From: Adineta steineri
Taxonomy: Eukaryota; Rotifera; Eurotatoria; Adinetida; Adinetidae
DNA: 64,000 nucleotides
Reading direction: 5' to 3'
Assembly (NCBI GenBank): GCA_905250115.1
Contig: CAJNOI010000085.1
Location: 125,679-189,678 of the forward strand
Positions within the stretch are counted from its first letter, which is position 1; the number at the start of each line of letters is the position of its first letter. The translations under genes were made by a program, and so were the position numbers. Under the pieces are notes generated by a model. It was not told the origin of the DNA and searched no databases. It saw nothing but the letters and a program-made list of their open reading frames with translations. This document shows, piece after piece, positions 42,889 through 53,693 of this stretch.

Positions 42889-44716
42889 ATGGAGAATACT
42901 ACAAACACTACAACTACTACTACTACTACTACTACTACTCCATCTCCACATGTTTATCAAGTGGTTGTTGGCTGTATAGCATTTTTTCTAATATTACCAT
43001 TTGTTTTAGTTCCTATTACACGTTATCCATTAGGTAGTACAGGAGCTGTCTTAGTTGGTGCTTTTCTTATGGTTGTTACTACTGTTATCGATCAAACACG
43101 TGTATATACTGTTATTGGTGATATGAATAATTTAAAAACAATATTTCTTTTATGTGGTATGATGGCAATTTCATCATATTTCGAACGTGAACGTTTAATT
43201 GATTTTTTATTCAATAAACTCTTTCCACCAGGACTTAAATTTCATTGGTGGTTATTACGTTTAAGTATTATTGATTCAATTGTTGCTGCTTTATTTACTA
43301 ATGATGTTGCTTGTGTTATACTTACACCATTAATATTAAATAAATGGATTGAACAAAAACGAGATAAAAGTGAATTAAATACTTTACTTTTAACTCTGGC
43401 TACACAAGCAAATATTGGTAAATTAAATAATTTTATAGTTATTTAAAGGAAATTCTACTGAATATATTTAGGAAGTACTTTGACTATTTTTGGTAATCCT
43501 CAAATGGCTTTAATAGCATCGAAATCAAATGTTTTTGTTGATACTAATAGTCGATTCGAACTTAAAACTTGTGTGGAATATTTATGGATACCAACATTTA
43601 TTGTTTGGTTACTTAATTTAATTTTTCTTTTTACATATCATCATTTAATTCAATGTCGAAGGAAAAATCGAGCATTACCAGAAGATACTTCAAGTAATAT
43701 AAACGTTGTTGATCAAGAACAGGTAGAAGAAGACGAAGAAGAAGAACAACAACAACAACAATCGTCAGTCGCTGTTACTACAGAGATAAAGAAATTACCT
43801 CGATTTACTGAACGTTTTCGACTTAAACGATTGGGTAATAATACTGAACAGATATCATCTAGATTATCAACAACATCACCAGTTAAAATCGATCGAAGTG
43901 TTTCAATTCCTTCATTTTCTAATTTTGATCTTATAAGTAACGCAGATGAAAAAGATTTTCAGCCATCTGAATCTCGACTCTTCAAAAGTATTCTTTTCAT
44001 ATTATTAATTACTGTTATTGCATTATTATTTGCATCAAATGATAAAGTTTATTTTGATATTGGTATGTTATTTAATATTAGAAAATCGAATATTTAATTT
44101 TATAATTTTTATTTAGGTTTGATTCCAATCGCTGCAGCTATCATATTATTTGTTGCGGATACTCTAATTAATCATCGACCTCCGACAATAATTCTAATGC
44201 GTATTGATTGGAATGTTCTTCTTCTCTTTTTTGGTCTCTTTGTTTGGCTTGATGGACTTAATTCGACTGGTATTCCACATAAAATATGGTATGTTTTTAT
44301 TCAAAAAAAAAAAGATAACAACAACAAATAATTTTATTTTATATAGGGTAGCACTTAAACTTAATTCAGCATCATTAACCGATATAAAATCACTTTTAAT
44401 ATTCTATATATTTACTCTTATTGGTAGTAATGTTTTTTCTAATGTTCCATTAACTTTATTAGTTCTTGAACAAGTTCCACCAACAGGTGATCATCTTAGT
44501 TTAGTCTTATATCTTGCTTTTATTACAACTATCGCTGGTAATTTAACTCTATTTGGTAGTGTTGCAAATCTGATTGTTGCTCAAAAAGCTTTAACAAGTT
44601 CACTGCAACATAAATTTGATTTTTGGACTTATCTGAAATTTGGCTTTCTAACAACGATTTTATTAAGTCTTGTTGGAACATTTATTATTTATGGTTTACT
44701 TCGTGTTATTCATTAA
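42889..44716 (+). CDS. ArsB/Lsi2-like anion permease of the ion transporter superfamily (553 aa)
   Basis: Exons 42889-43417, 43472-44062, 44117-44288 and 44347-44716. A Thr-rich N-terminal start precedes ~10-12 predicted membrane helices in two inverted halves. These are split by a large cytoplasmic loop with an acidic/Gln run (VEEDEEEEQQQQQ). Signature loops are FTNDVACVILTPLIL with TQANIGSTLTIFGNPQMALI in the first half, and GSNVFSNVPLTLLV with GNLTLFGSVANLIVA in the second. This paired pattern is that of ArsB arsenite pumps and Lsi2 silicic-acid exporters; OCA2 and SLC13 are more distant relatives. Expected role: export of a small anion or neutral acid such as arsenite or silicate, substrate unproven. 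The first exon junction falls exactly inside the ANIGS motif, which supports the model. Confidence 0.87.
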
Positions 44717-45612
44717 GATTTATTTTCTCTAAGATTATATATAAGAGAAAAAATATAAATAAAATTATATTTCATCTCATATTGTAAATACATCAATGTT
44801 TTGTTTTAGTTTTCTATTCACATTCTGTGGTTTCTACTTTCACTTATCTGTCATCTTTTTGAGTATCTCAATATCTATTCATGCTAATTATTTATATAAA
44901 AGCCTTTCAAATAAAAAAAAAGGAAATATAAATTACTATCATTTTAAAATAATAACAATTTTACTTACGTTTTCTTTTTTGTGTTTATTTAGAGATACAA
45001 TATTACATCATGATTGTCTTTAAAATACTTTCATAGTGCGATGAAGTATATCATATAAAAGAAGATTCTCTACTTTTTGAACTATTTATAATAAAAGTAC
45101 AAATTATGTTGAATAATAGATAAATTCATATGCTATTGATGAGAGACATACTGTCTTTTTAAAATCATTATGTAACGACCTTAAAAACGAAGATAGAGAA
45201 ATCTTGATGATTCTTTATCGTTTCTTTCCAAGGGTGAAAGCGCAGATATTCCGTCTTTCGCTTTGAAATGAACTGTATTATCTATCAGTTTCACATCCGA
45301 CATCTGTGATTATAATCAGAATGTAATATAAGATAGTATAGCATTAAAATGAAATAAACGAATGAAATGCAATAATAGTGTACGCTTCAAGAGGTAAAAA
45401 AAAATTAAAAACAAATGAATTCACAGGAAAAAAAAACATTTAAAATGAAAGGAAATAGAAACACTTTATATAGAGTTCACTATGATGTTGTTTCTTTGCC
45501 ATGGGATACTGTAATTCATGTATCTTTTTATTTATGAAGAGATGGCATATATAAATGAGAAAAAAAAATAGACGACATCATTTATCTTAAAGTACGATTT
45601 TATTACGCTAAG
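44717..45612. other. non-coding spacer containing a repeat relic
   Basis: Two plus-strand genes flank AT-rich DNA. The only recognisable content is the third copy of the hairpin repeat, listed separately. Confidence 0.5.
45110..45275. mobile_element. MITE-like element, copy 3, decayed
   Basis: Shares the core ataaattcatatgctattga and a ttatgtaacgaccttaaaaa stretch with copy 2. The arms are eroded, and the left arm is not recognisable. Confidence 0.65.
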
Positions 45613-46924
45613 ATGTGGAAAATTGTTTTATTTTACATTACCTGTTGTCGATTAGTATTAACCATTCGTATTAATATAATTAATAATGCAGTGTTTGATC
45701 CAAATAATGTTAGTTATATACTGAATACTCTTTCTGGTATTCAGTCACTGGACTCTTGTATTTGTCAATGCGATACGAATTCAAACTGCACCATCATTAA
45801 TTACTATGGTCTTAATCAAACATGTATTCTTTTCTCAGCACAATTATGGCAAGGAAGCCTACGTGTAGTACCTACCAATAAAATAATCACTCTTGTGATT
45901 TATGGAAATACAAATTCTACAAGTAAGTATAAACAAGGAGGATTGAAATCATATTTCATAACATGAAATCAAATATTGTATAGTTCTGCTGAATAGATAC
46001 ATTTCATTTGAGGTTAGAAATACGTCAATTTATTATTTTTTCTCAAGTTCTTAAAAGTATATCTATCTTCTGTTATAAATTAACATCGTAAAATAGTTAC
46101 TATTAAACAAATAGTGGAGGGTTAAAAACGTCTAGAAACCATTATTTTTCATTGTAATAAAATTGTTTTATCTAAGATAACCAAACATCAATAACATAAA
46201 AATTATATACACTATCTAGCAACGAGTACAGTTTTAAAATCATATAAAGACTCAATTAAAATGACTAATCATCAAAAAATCTTGTCATAATCATAAATAG
46301 CTGTTGATATAAAATGAAAAGTGTCTTATAAACTGGTATTACTGTATTTTGCTTTCTTGAAGATGTTACTTCAACATATACCTCTACTTCTGTATCTATA
46401 ACTACCGCCAGTAAGCAAATTAAAAATATTTTCTATTTCTAATTTGTTTTGTTCTTATAGATATGTCATGTATTCCATCAACAAATTATGTTCTCAACTA
46501 TACAACTTCACCACTCAGCTATACACAACAGATCTATAATTTTACAGCACAGTATAGTGGCTTTGCAACTTTAGAATTTGGTTTCAAGGCAAAAAATCCA
46601 GCTTTCACTTGGCATCTTGATGATGTCAGTATCATCGATACAAGTGCATTAAATATTGAAATGCTTGTAAACGGTAATTTTGAAAATGGTACCTTAATTG
46701 GCTGGCAAATATTATGTTCAAGTAACAATTGTGGAGGAACAGGTAGTAGTATAATGCAAACAACGTGTCACACAGGCTCATTTTGTTATGAAGGGACATG
46801 TGCAGGCAATTATGATTATTTACGTCAGTCCTTTTCCATAACAATCGGACACATTTATACATTAAGCTTTTGGGTATACACTGATGGACATATTGATCAA
46901 GCTGCTTATGTTAATATCAGTTAG
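45613..46924 (+). CDS. secreted cysteine-containing protein with galactose-binding-like C-terminal region (273 aa)
   Basis: Exons 45613-45922, 46363-46410 and 46461-46924. Signal peptide MWKIVLFYITCCRLVLT. The N-terminal domain (~25-100) has a PAN/apple-like cysteine pattern (SCICQCDTNSNCTI, NQTCILF). A Thr/Ser linker encoded by a 48-base exon follows. The C-terminal part has a jelly-roll/CBM-like pattern: PAFTWHLDDVSIID, then LVNGNFENGTLIGWQI, then YDYLRQSFSITIGHIYTLSFWV, as in carbohydrate-binding beta-sandwiches. It has several N-glycosylation sites. Likely extracellular and possibly glycan-binding; no named family is certain. The fragment near 53.5 kb shares the cysteine-rich module. Confidence 0.72.
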
Positions 46925-47575
46925 ACACTAGCCTTTAACTTATATTTATTTGAATAATGTGACGTTTGTTTTTAATAAATTTCATGTGAATATTTCTGTA
47001 CTTTTTATTTTCACATTATCTAATAAATATTAAAATATTTCACTTTATTTATTTTTAATACCAGTTTTGGTTCGTTATAAATACTTTAATAACTTGTATT
47101 TTAATAACAGACAATGCACTGTAAGATTTTTAATCTTTCATTATGTTCCTTTTGTGTCACATGGGAAGTTTATAAATCATATGATTTTTTTCTTTAGTTT
47201 TTTTTCCATTAAATATTGCTTAACAAGCTGAATGTGAACAAGTTATAAGTTATTTTAAAATATTAATGAGTTTGTCAATTGCTGAAAAACAATTTTTCAA
47301 TAATAAACAATTGTTTTTAAACGCTTCATGTTAAGCTTTTTACACAGCATATCGTTTTACTCTTATTTAGAGTATTATATTCTCATGATTTCTTGTGAGA
47401 ATTGATCGAAAAAAACATCAATAGATGCAATATTTATGTATTTCTTTGAGTTTTTTTCTACTAAATATTGATCAAAACTGAAAATAAATATTGAATAGCA
47501 ATTTAAAATTTCAGTTTATTTAGAATATCAATATCCATTCAATAAAAAGTAATTGAAAGATTTAACTATAGCATT
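46925..47575. other. non-coding spacer between convergent genes
   Basis: Very AT-rich 3' UTRs of two convergent genes. Nothing else recognised. Confidence 0.5.
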
Positions 47576-48217
47576 TTAAAGAGCTGCACGAAATTCAGCC
47601 ATTGAAAAATTAGGATCAATTTTGCGACCTAATGGTGATGCAACTTCTTTGTGACCCATTACACGTGCTGCTGGTACATTAAAAGCAGTCCTGAGAGCTC
47701 GAACACCACGTAAATAACTTTGATATTGTACTTCGGGCCAATTAGTATGTCCAGTATTTGTAGCTGGTAAACCTACTCCTTCTGCTTCAATTCCAATAGC
47801 ATTTGCATTTGAATATAATGAAGTATCAGTAACAACACCAGCATGATAAGAAAGACCAGCGGCGATGACATACCACTTACCAGTACGACCCAATCCGAGC
47901 TGTGAAAGTGGACCAGCAAGACTTGCGGTACCATCTCTAACAACATTTAATGAGGGAAAATCACCTGTAGCAGGACCAGCTGTATGATGACAAATAATAC
48001 TCTTAACAGCAGTCATTTGACCATGACCACGTGTTGTCCAACCGGCAACTTCAACAACGTCAAGTCCAGCACCACGAAGAATCGTAGCTAGATTAGTTAA
48101 CATTACTCGTGACTGTACACCATTATTCTCAGCAATTGTAGCATTTGTTACAAAAGCATCTGTAGTATGAATCAAAAATAGGCAAGCGACAGCAGATAAA
48201 AGACTGACGACGTGCAT
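47576..48217 (-). CDS. N-acetylmuramoyl-L-alanine amidase, bacterial type, secreted, intronless (213 aa)
   Basis: Single open frame. Signal peptide ~1-21 (MHVVSLLSAVACLFLIHTTDA). The amidase_2/T7-lysozyme-type domain has IICHHTAGPATGDFPSLNVV with zinc histidine H77 or H78, QLGLGRTGKWYVIAAG, YHAGV, IGIEAEG (acidic residue E144) and GHKEVASPLGRKIDP carrying H189, K199 and D201. All expected zinc and catalytic positions are present, so it should cleave the lactyl-Ala bond of peptidoglycan. The wording of these motifs matches actinobacterial secreted amidases much better than animal PGRPs. Absence of introns, higher GC than neighbouring genes and a position a few kb from a telomeric array point to horizontal acquisition. 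Likely role: antibacterial defence or digestion of bacteria. Confidence 0.93.
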   Translation of the reverse strand: MHVVSLLSAVACLFLIHTTDAFVTNATIAENNGVQSRVMLTNLATILRGAGLDVVEVAGWTTRGHGQMTAVKSIICHHTAGPATGDFPSLNVVRDGTASLAGPLSQLGLGRTGKWYVIAAGLSYHAGVVTDTSLYSNANAIGIEAEGVGLPATNTGHTNWPEVQYQSYLRGVRALRTAFNVPAARVMGHKEVASPLGRKIDPNFSMAEFRAAL

Positions 48218-49630
48218 AATAATACTTGATTGTCTACAGAAGAGAAAATAGTCTATGATAAAATTTATTTCATCATGATTGATAAATTGCCTACCTTAAT
48301 TGTTCTAATACCTATATATGATTTAATGAATAGCGTTTTTATATACCTATCGACAAGAAAAAATATCGGATTAGAAAGAAAGAGAAGACAATATTTAAAA
48401 ATAAACCTGCAATAGATTTTAAATATAACAGGTGGATTACTAATCGCACTAGTTGCAAATTTAGTATTAAATGCTTTCTAGACTTGACACATTCATTTTG
48501 CTATTTTTCTTCTGTCTTAAATTTCAATTCAATTTTATTAATAATTTCATTTGAAAGGATAATTTGATATTTATCTCCATTACATGTAAGTTAATACCTT
48601 CAAAATATATTTGAAGAACAAATGTATATGATTTGATAAAGAGAAAAATAGTGTTTTATGAATATGAAATTCGTTTATACTGAAATGATATATGATATTT
48701 GATTAGCTACAAAATTCTTAGATATAATTTCATTTAATATAAAATAGAGAGCCGGAATTTGCTTATCTAGAAATCATTGATTTGATGAATTGAGTTTTTT
48801 GAAAATATTTGCAACATAAAATGGACTTCCATCAAAAGGAACAGAGCGAAACTTCATGTAGTTTAAAACTTTTTTGAAGTATACACTCTTATTCTCTTCA
48901 CTTGGTTTAATAATGATGAAATAATAAAAAATAAATATAGTAGAATCGATAAATACTGTTTTTATTTATTGTAAAGTTAAATTTCAGACATAGGAATTGA
49001 TCTGTATTTGTTTGCTGTTCGATACATGAATTTGAATATAAAATTAGAAATAATAAAGCTTTTTTTTTGTAAATACAAATATCTTTCATATGACTATATC
49101 AATTTGTTGTGCTTTTCTAATTCTATAAGGGATGTTTATAATTATAAAAGAATGTTATTCATAAATATATTGGCTAGATGCATAATATCAATTTTAAAGA
49201 TTAAGTTTTATAGTTACTTATAATATTTTAATTATATTTTCTATTACTGCCTTTAATAAATTTATATAAAAATAAATGAGGTTATAGAGCGAAACAGATC
49301 AGTTCATGTAAAGCGTTGTCTACTGACAGTAAAGAGACATTTCCAATATATAAAATGCAACACGTAAGAGAAACGGCGAGAAAATAAATGAAGAATGTCA
49401 AAAAAGACACTAATTTTGTCTTTTCTGTAAGAAAAAAATACAAGGATGCGCAGAATAAATCATGGGATGGAACAAACATTTTTTCATTCTTTGTAGAAGG
49501 TAGAGGTATTAGCACGTCTCGTCAATAACATTTTTCTTTTTTATATAAACAAGTTGTGTTTTTTTTCTTATCTATTCCATAATTATCTAAACGTATTCAA
49601 TTCAATACCATATCATATTTTTCGAATACA
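48218..49630. other. non-coding region between divergent genes
   Basis: AT-rich, with no repeat or gene recognised. Open frames here (for example 49008-49223) are Ile/Tyr-rich artefacts. It contains the promoters of the amidase and the nuclear receptor. Confidence 0.5.
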
Positions 49631-50838
49631 ATGTTAAATCTTCCATTAACAAAAAAACAAAATTTATCTGAATGTCGAATCTGTGGCGCTTCTGCTCAAT
49701 ATGTAAATTTTGGAACTACTTCATGCAATTCATGTAAAATGTTTTTTAAACGGAATGCTAATATTGACCAAGTTAGTTTTGATTATCTTTTTTTAATATT
49801 TAAATAAGAACTATTCGTATGATTTAGAAAACATTTCGATGTAATTATGGTGGCTATTGTGAAATAAAACGAGATAATCATCATATGTGTGCATCATGTC
49901 GACTTAGGAAATGTTTCCAATATGGAATGACTACTGACAAATTTCGACCATCAAGACTAACGAAATCAAAAACAAAATCATTAGTTAAAGTAGAATCACG
50001 AAATCAATCAGAAAAAGTAAGATAATATAAATATACGAAATATTTTTCTTATTTATATTTTTAGTTATTACTAATAAATTCTTTAAAACCAGATCATTCA
50101 TTATTGACTACTAGTCAATGGATACTTCTCTCAAATTTATATAATAGTTTTGATGAATCTCAAGTTTCATTACTTAGTAAATCTTTAGTAGATACACATA
50201 ATTCTTTACAGCCGATAAATGTAAAATATCAAAGACTTGTAGAAAATTATTTCTTATCTCTTTATGAAGCAACAAGAACATATCTTTGTTTGAATGATGA
50301 TATTTGTAAATTATCATTTACTGATCGTTCCATTTTACTTCGTAATGCTGCAGATAATGTATCTTGCATGGCGTCTGCATTTATTGTACATCGTTCTGGT
50401 TTACTTTGTCTAGATCCTTTTTTGAAAATTATGACTACAATGTTTGACAATCGTGGAATCTCTCTTACTCGATGGACAATGAAATTTATCAATCCAGATA
50501 TTGTAATATTTAAATTAGCACTTTCAATATTTGCTTTTTCAAAAACTAATTATTCATATTCTCCAAATATTACAATAGATTCCACAAATTCTTCTACAAT
50601 ATTTCATATTCAAAATAAATATGCAGAAGTTACATGGAAATATCTTAATTATAGATATGGTTGGTATGAAGCTATTAAACATTTTCATAGCATCATATAT
50701 TGGCTTATAGCTTTGACAATGCTTATGGACGATGTACAAAATTTTAGTAGACATGTTGATAGTGTTGATTCACTTGTTGAACTAACTGAGCTTACACTTA
50801 TACTAGATGATGTTGAGAAAATAATAGATACAAAATAG
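49631..50838 (+). CDS. nuclear receptor-type transcription factor (367 aa)
   Basis: Exons 49631-49771, 49828-50016 and 50065-50838 join in phase 0. Zinc finger 1 is CRIC...CNSCKMFFKR; finger 2 is CNYGGYC...CASCRLRKCFQYGM. Together they form a complete two-finger nuclear receptor DNA-binding domain, with an unusual P-box (CNSCK instead of CEGCK). A basic hinge (RPSRLTKSKTKS) leads to a divergent helical ligand-binding region with the conserved-type segment LSFTDRSILLRNAADN. No clear AF-2 activation helix is seen at the end, which stops at VEKIIDTK. Presumably nuclear and DNA-binding; ligand unknown. It looks like one of the lineage-specific receptors of rotifers, so no vertebrate name is given. 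Confidence 0.88.
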
Positions 50839-51501
50839 AAGTCAACAGTTTGTATGTTATATGTGCTTATTGTCGGTCTTATAGTTGAAGCTTTAATATA
50901 TGAAAACAGAAATAAATTCAAAGTATATTTATCCTATAATATTAATCAAATCTTTATAGAATATCAATGAAATAAAAATATTTTATTAAGAGTGTATGGT
51001 TTATACCTTATCTTTTTGTGAAAATCTTAATCGAATACGAAGATACATTTACGTGTATACGTACGTATTAAAATTTTCATTTCATTATTATGCTCAAATA
51101 GATATTGACTGTTGTAGTTGGAAAGTCATGGTTCTAACAGAATCAAGTCAGATAGTATTCTAACTCGTATGTGTATCGATATGTTACACATATACAAACT
51201 ATTAACAGTCGTATTGATTCGTATTAACAATATTGTTGAAAAAGTTCATCTCGTTCGATTACAATTTAGTCTAATGAATTCGTTGTATGCCAAGAAAACG
51301 TTCACAAACCAAATAGAAGTCAATCTAAATAAATAAGAATTCTGATTTACTCTCAAAAATGGCTATAATAAAAGTTTAAGCATTAAAATGACTTGGATTT
51401 ACTAAGTTTTTCTTTTGTATTATCGACAAAAACAGATAAATATGCAATGATCAATATTAAAAGATAGGAAATGTTTTCATTGGAATATTTATTTACAAAA
51501 A
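50839..51501. other. non-coding spacer
   Basis: Short AT-rich interval between the nuclear receptor and the sirtuin fragment. Nothing recognised. Confidence 0.5.
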
Positions 51502-51828
51502 CTACGAAAGATATTGTAATAATTTAGGTAAAATAGCAATAGCTTGATCACGTACATGATAGCGTACAACATGTGGCACTTCAGTATGGTCTGGATTAAT
51601 TTCAATTATAATTGCATTTTTACGTGCAGTGCGTAGCGCTAGTTCAGCAATGTGTAGGAATACGCTAGGTATGCCAATACTAATAACAGCATCTGAATCT
51701 CTGTTTATTATTTGGTAAAGTTACGTTACTGCGTGCATTAATGGCATCTCAACAAATAAAACGAAACGCTATCATACGAGTGCACCACATCGTTCACAAT
51801 CTGGTGGTATTTTGATACTTTCGAAACT
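51502..51828 (-). pseudogene. decayed C-terminal fragment of a sirtuin (SIR2-family deacylase)
   Basis: Read on the minus strand it gives KIPPDCERCGALV, the second zinc Cys pair. Then, in a shifted frame after TGA and TAG stops, comes RFVLFVEMPLMHA, resembling the RPxVVxFGE motif. Another frame change precedes NRDSDAVISIGIPSVFLHI, IIIEINPDHTE and QAIAILPKLLQYL with a stop. These correspond in order to the zinc module, the GTS-type NAD loop (GTS replaced by GIPS) and the IEIN ribose-binding motif of sirtuins. At least two frame changes and stops make it non-functional, and the N-terminal Rossmann part is absent. It lies 300 bases from a telomeric array. Confidence 0.8.
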
Positions 51829-52127
51829 ATAATAACATGTTTCTCATAATTACAAGAAATACAAAATAGGTCTTGAATATTTCCATGAATTCCTTTTTAA
51901 TGGAGTTTAATGATTAAACTCTGAATTTTGAAAAATAACAAACTCGATATCGATACAGATACTACACTAGCAAAATCTCATAAAAACCCTTCAGTGGGCA
52001 CAAGTTGATAGTGGAGAAAGTGTGCACTAATCTTGTAACAATAAGACATCCATTAGAGCATGAAAAATAAACTATAATAGAAACTTTTCCCATGAGATCA
52101 AGCCTATCTAGGCCTTTATACGGCTTA

Positions 52128-52182
52128 GGGTGTGGGTGTGGGTGTGGGTGTGGGTGTGGGTGTGGGTGTGGGTGTGGGTGTG
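52128..52182 (+). repeat. telomeric array (TGTGGG)n, G-rich strand running into the gap
   Basis: About nine perfect hexamers of TGTGGG on the plus strand, reached from unique DNA through cggcttaggg. TGTGGG is the known bdelloid rotifer telomere unit. The G-rich strand points 3' to the right, as at a right-hand chromosome end. Confidence 0.93.
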
Positions 52183-53054
52183 NNNNNNNNNNNNNNNNNN
52201 NNNNNNNNNNNNNNNNNNNNNNNNNNNNNNNNNNNNNNNNNNNNNNNNNNNNNNNNNNNNNNNNNNNNNNNNNNNNNNNNNNNNNNNNNNNNNNNNNNNN
52301 NNNNNNNNNNNNNNNNNNNNNNNNNNNNNNNNNNNNNNNNNNNNNNNNNNNNNNNNNNNNNNNNNNNNNNNNNNNNNNNNNNNNNNNNNNNNNNNNNNNN
52401 NNNNNNNNNNNNNNNNNNNNNNNNNNNNNNNNNNNNNNNNNNNNNNNNNNNNNNNNNNNNNNNNNNNNNNNNNNNNNNNNNNNNNNNNNNNNNNNNNNNN
52501 NNNNNNNNNNNNNNNNNNNNNNNNNNNNNNNNNNNNNNNNNNNNNNNNNNNNNNNNNNNNNNNNNNNNNNNNNNNNNNNNNNNNNNNNNNNNNNNNNNNN
52601 NNNNNNNNNNNNNNNNNNNNNNNNNNNNNNNNNNNNNNNNNNNNNNNNNNNNNNNNNNNNNNNNNNNNNNNNNNNNNNNNNNNNNNNNNNNNNNNNNNNN
52701 NNNNNNNNNNNNNNNNNNNNNNNNNNNNNNNNNNNNNNNNNNNNNNNNNNNNNNNNNNNNNNNNNNNNNNNNNNNNNNNNNNNNNNNNNNNNNNNNNNNN
52801 NNNNNNNNNNNNNNNNNNNNNNNNNNNNNNNNNNNNNNNNNNNNNNNNNNNNNNNNNNNNNNNNNNNNNNNNNNNNNNNNNNNNNNNNNNNNNNNNNNNN
52901 NNNNNNNNNNNNNNNNNNNNNNNNNNNNNNNNNNNNNNNNNNNNNNNNNNNNNNNNNNNNNNNNNNNNNNNNNNNNNNNNNNNNNNNNNNNNNNNNNNNN
53001 NNNNNNNNNNNNNNNNNNNNNNNNNNNNNNNNNNNNNNNNNNNNNNNNNNNNNN
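52183..53054. other. assembly gap (872 N)
   Basis: Run of unknown bases bounded on each side by telomeric repeat. Frames crossing it are meaningless. Confidence 1.
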
Positions 53055-53100
53055 CACCCACACCCACACCCACACCCACACCCACACCCACACCCACACC
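53055..53100 (-). repeat. telomeric array, C-rich strand (CCCACA)n
   Basis: Mirror image of the array on the left of the gap, as at a left-hand chromosome end. It passes at 53101 into unique sequence. A second degenerate C-rich tract follows at 53150-53185. Confidence 0.93.
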
Positions 53101-53417
53101 CTTTGAAGTAAGATCTGTTGAGATCATTGAGGGTGTGTGTCTAAATTAAGACACAACACTCACACCCACACCCGCCCACCCTCACTCTCATTTTCCATTA
53201 AATTATCGCTCCCATTGATTACAGGACATTTTGTAGGTAGACGGTTATTCGAATTACGTTTTCTGTATGATGACATCAGCTGATATATTGAAGAATATCT
53301 ATCCACTATCATAATACTTCAATCTTGCAGGAATTCTGCTAAAGTTTTTCAACATCGAGCAATACTATAAACTAATTTTTGAAAGACAAGTAACGCTCAA
53401 TTACCTATTATTTTACT

Positions 53418-53693
53418 TTAGAATGGTGACAGTTGGATAAATATAAACGTTGAATTAAGAACGTTCACTAGTGATGGCGATGAAAAATTAGCAAATAAGC
53501 TACATGTTTTGTTATTTGTATAGCAATTCAATCCGACATATAATGAAGGCACAGTAGAAAAGAATGCATCACAAATATATTTGGAACATGTATTTTCATA
53601 TGTTATAGCTATGCCCGTAACGTTGGAGACATACATTGCATTGTAAATACGCGTCGTACAATGAATATTAATAACTCTCGTTGTTAGAAACAA
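53418..53693 (-). pseudogene. exon or fragment of a secreted PAN-like cysteine protein
   Basis: One frame with cysteines spaced as TCSKYICD...GLNCYTNNKTCSLF, N-glycosylation sites and a hydrophobic C-terminal strand. It resembles the N-terminal module of the secreted protein at 45.6 kb (SCICQCD...NQTCILF). The frame has no ATG at its start (it opens TTG) and no recognisable signal peptide, so it is either an internal exon of an unresolved gene or a broken copy. The upstream sequence has a pyrimidine-rich stretch but no clear acceptor. Confidence 0.45.

Noticed and set aside
52092-53149. Frames of over 300 residues through the gap
   Set aside because: They consist of unknown bases plus translated telomere repeat (GVGVGV, HTHTHT, PTPTPT).
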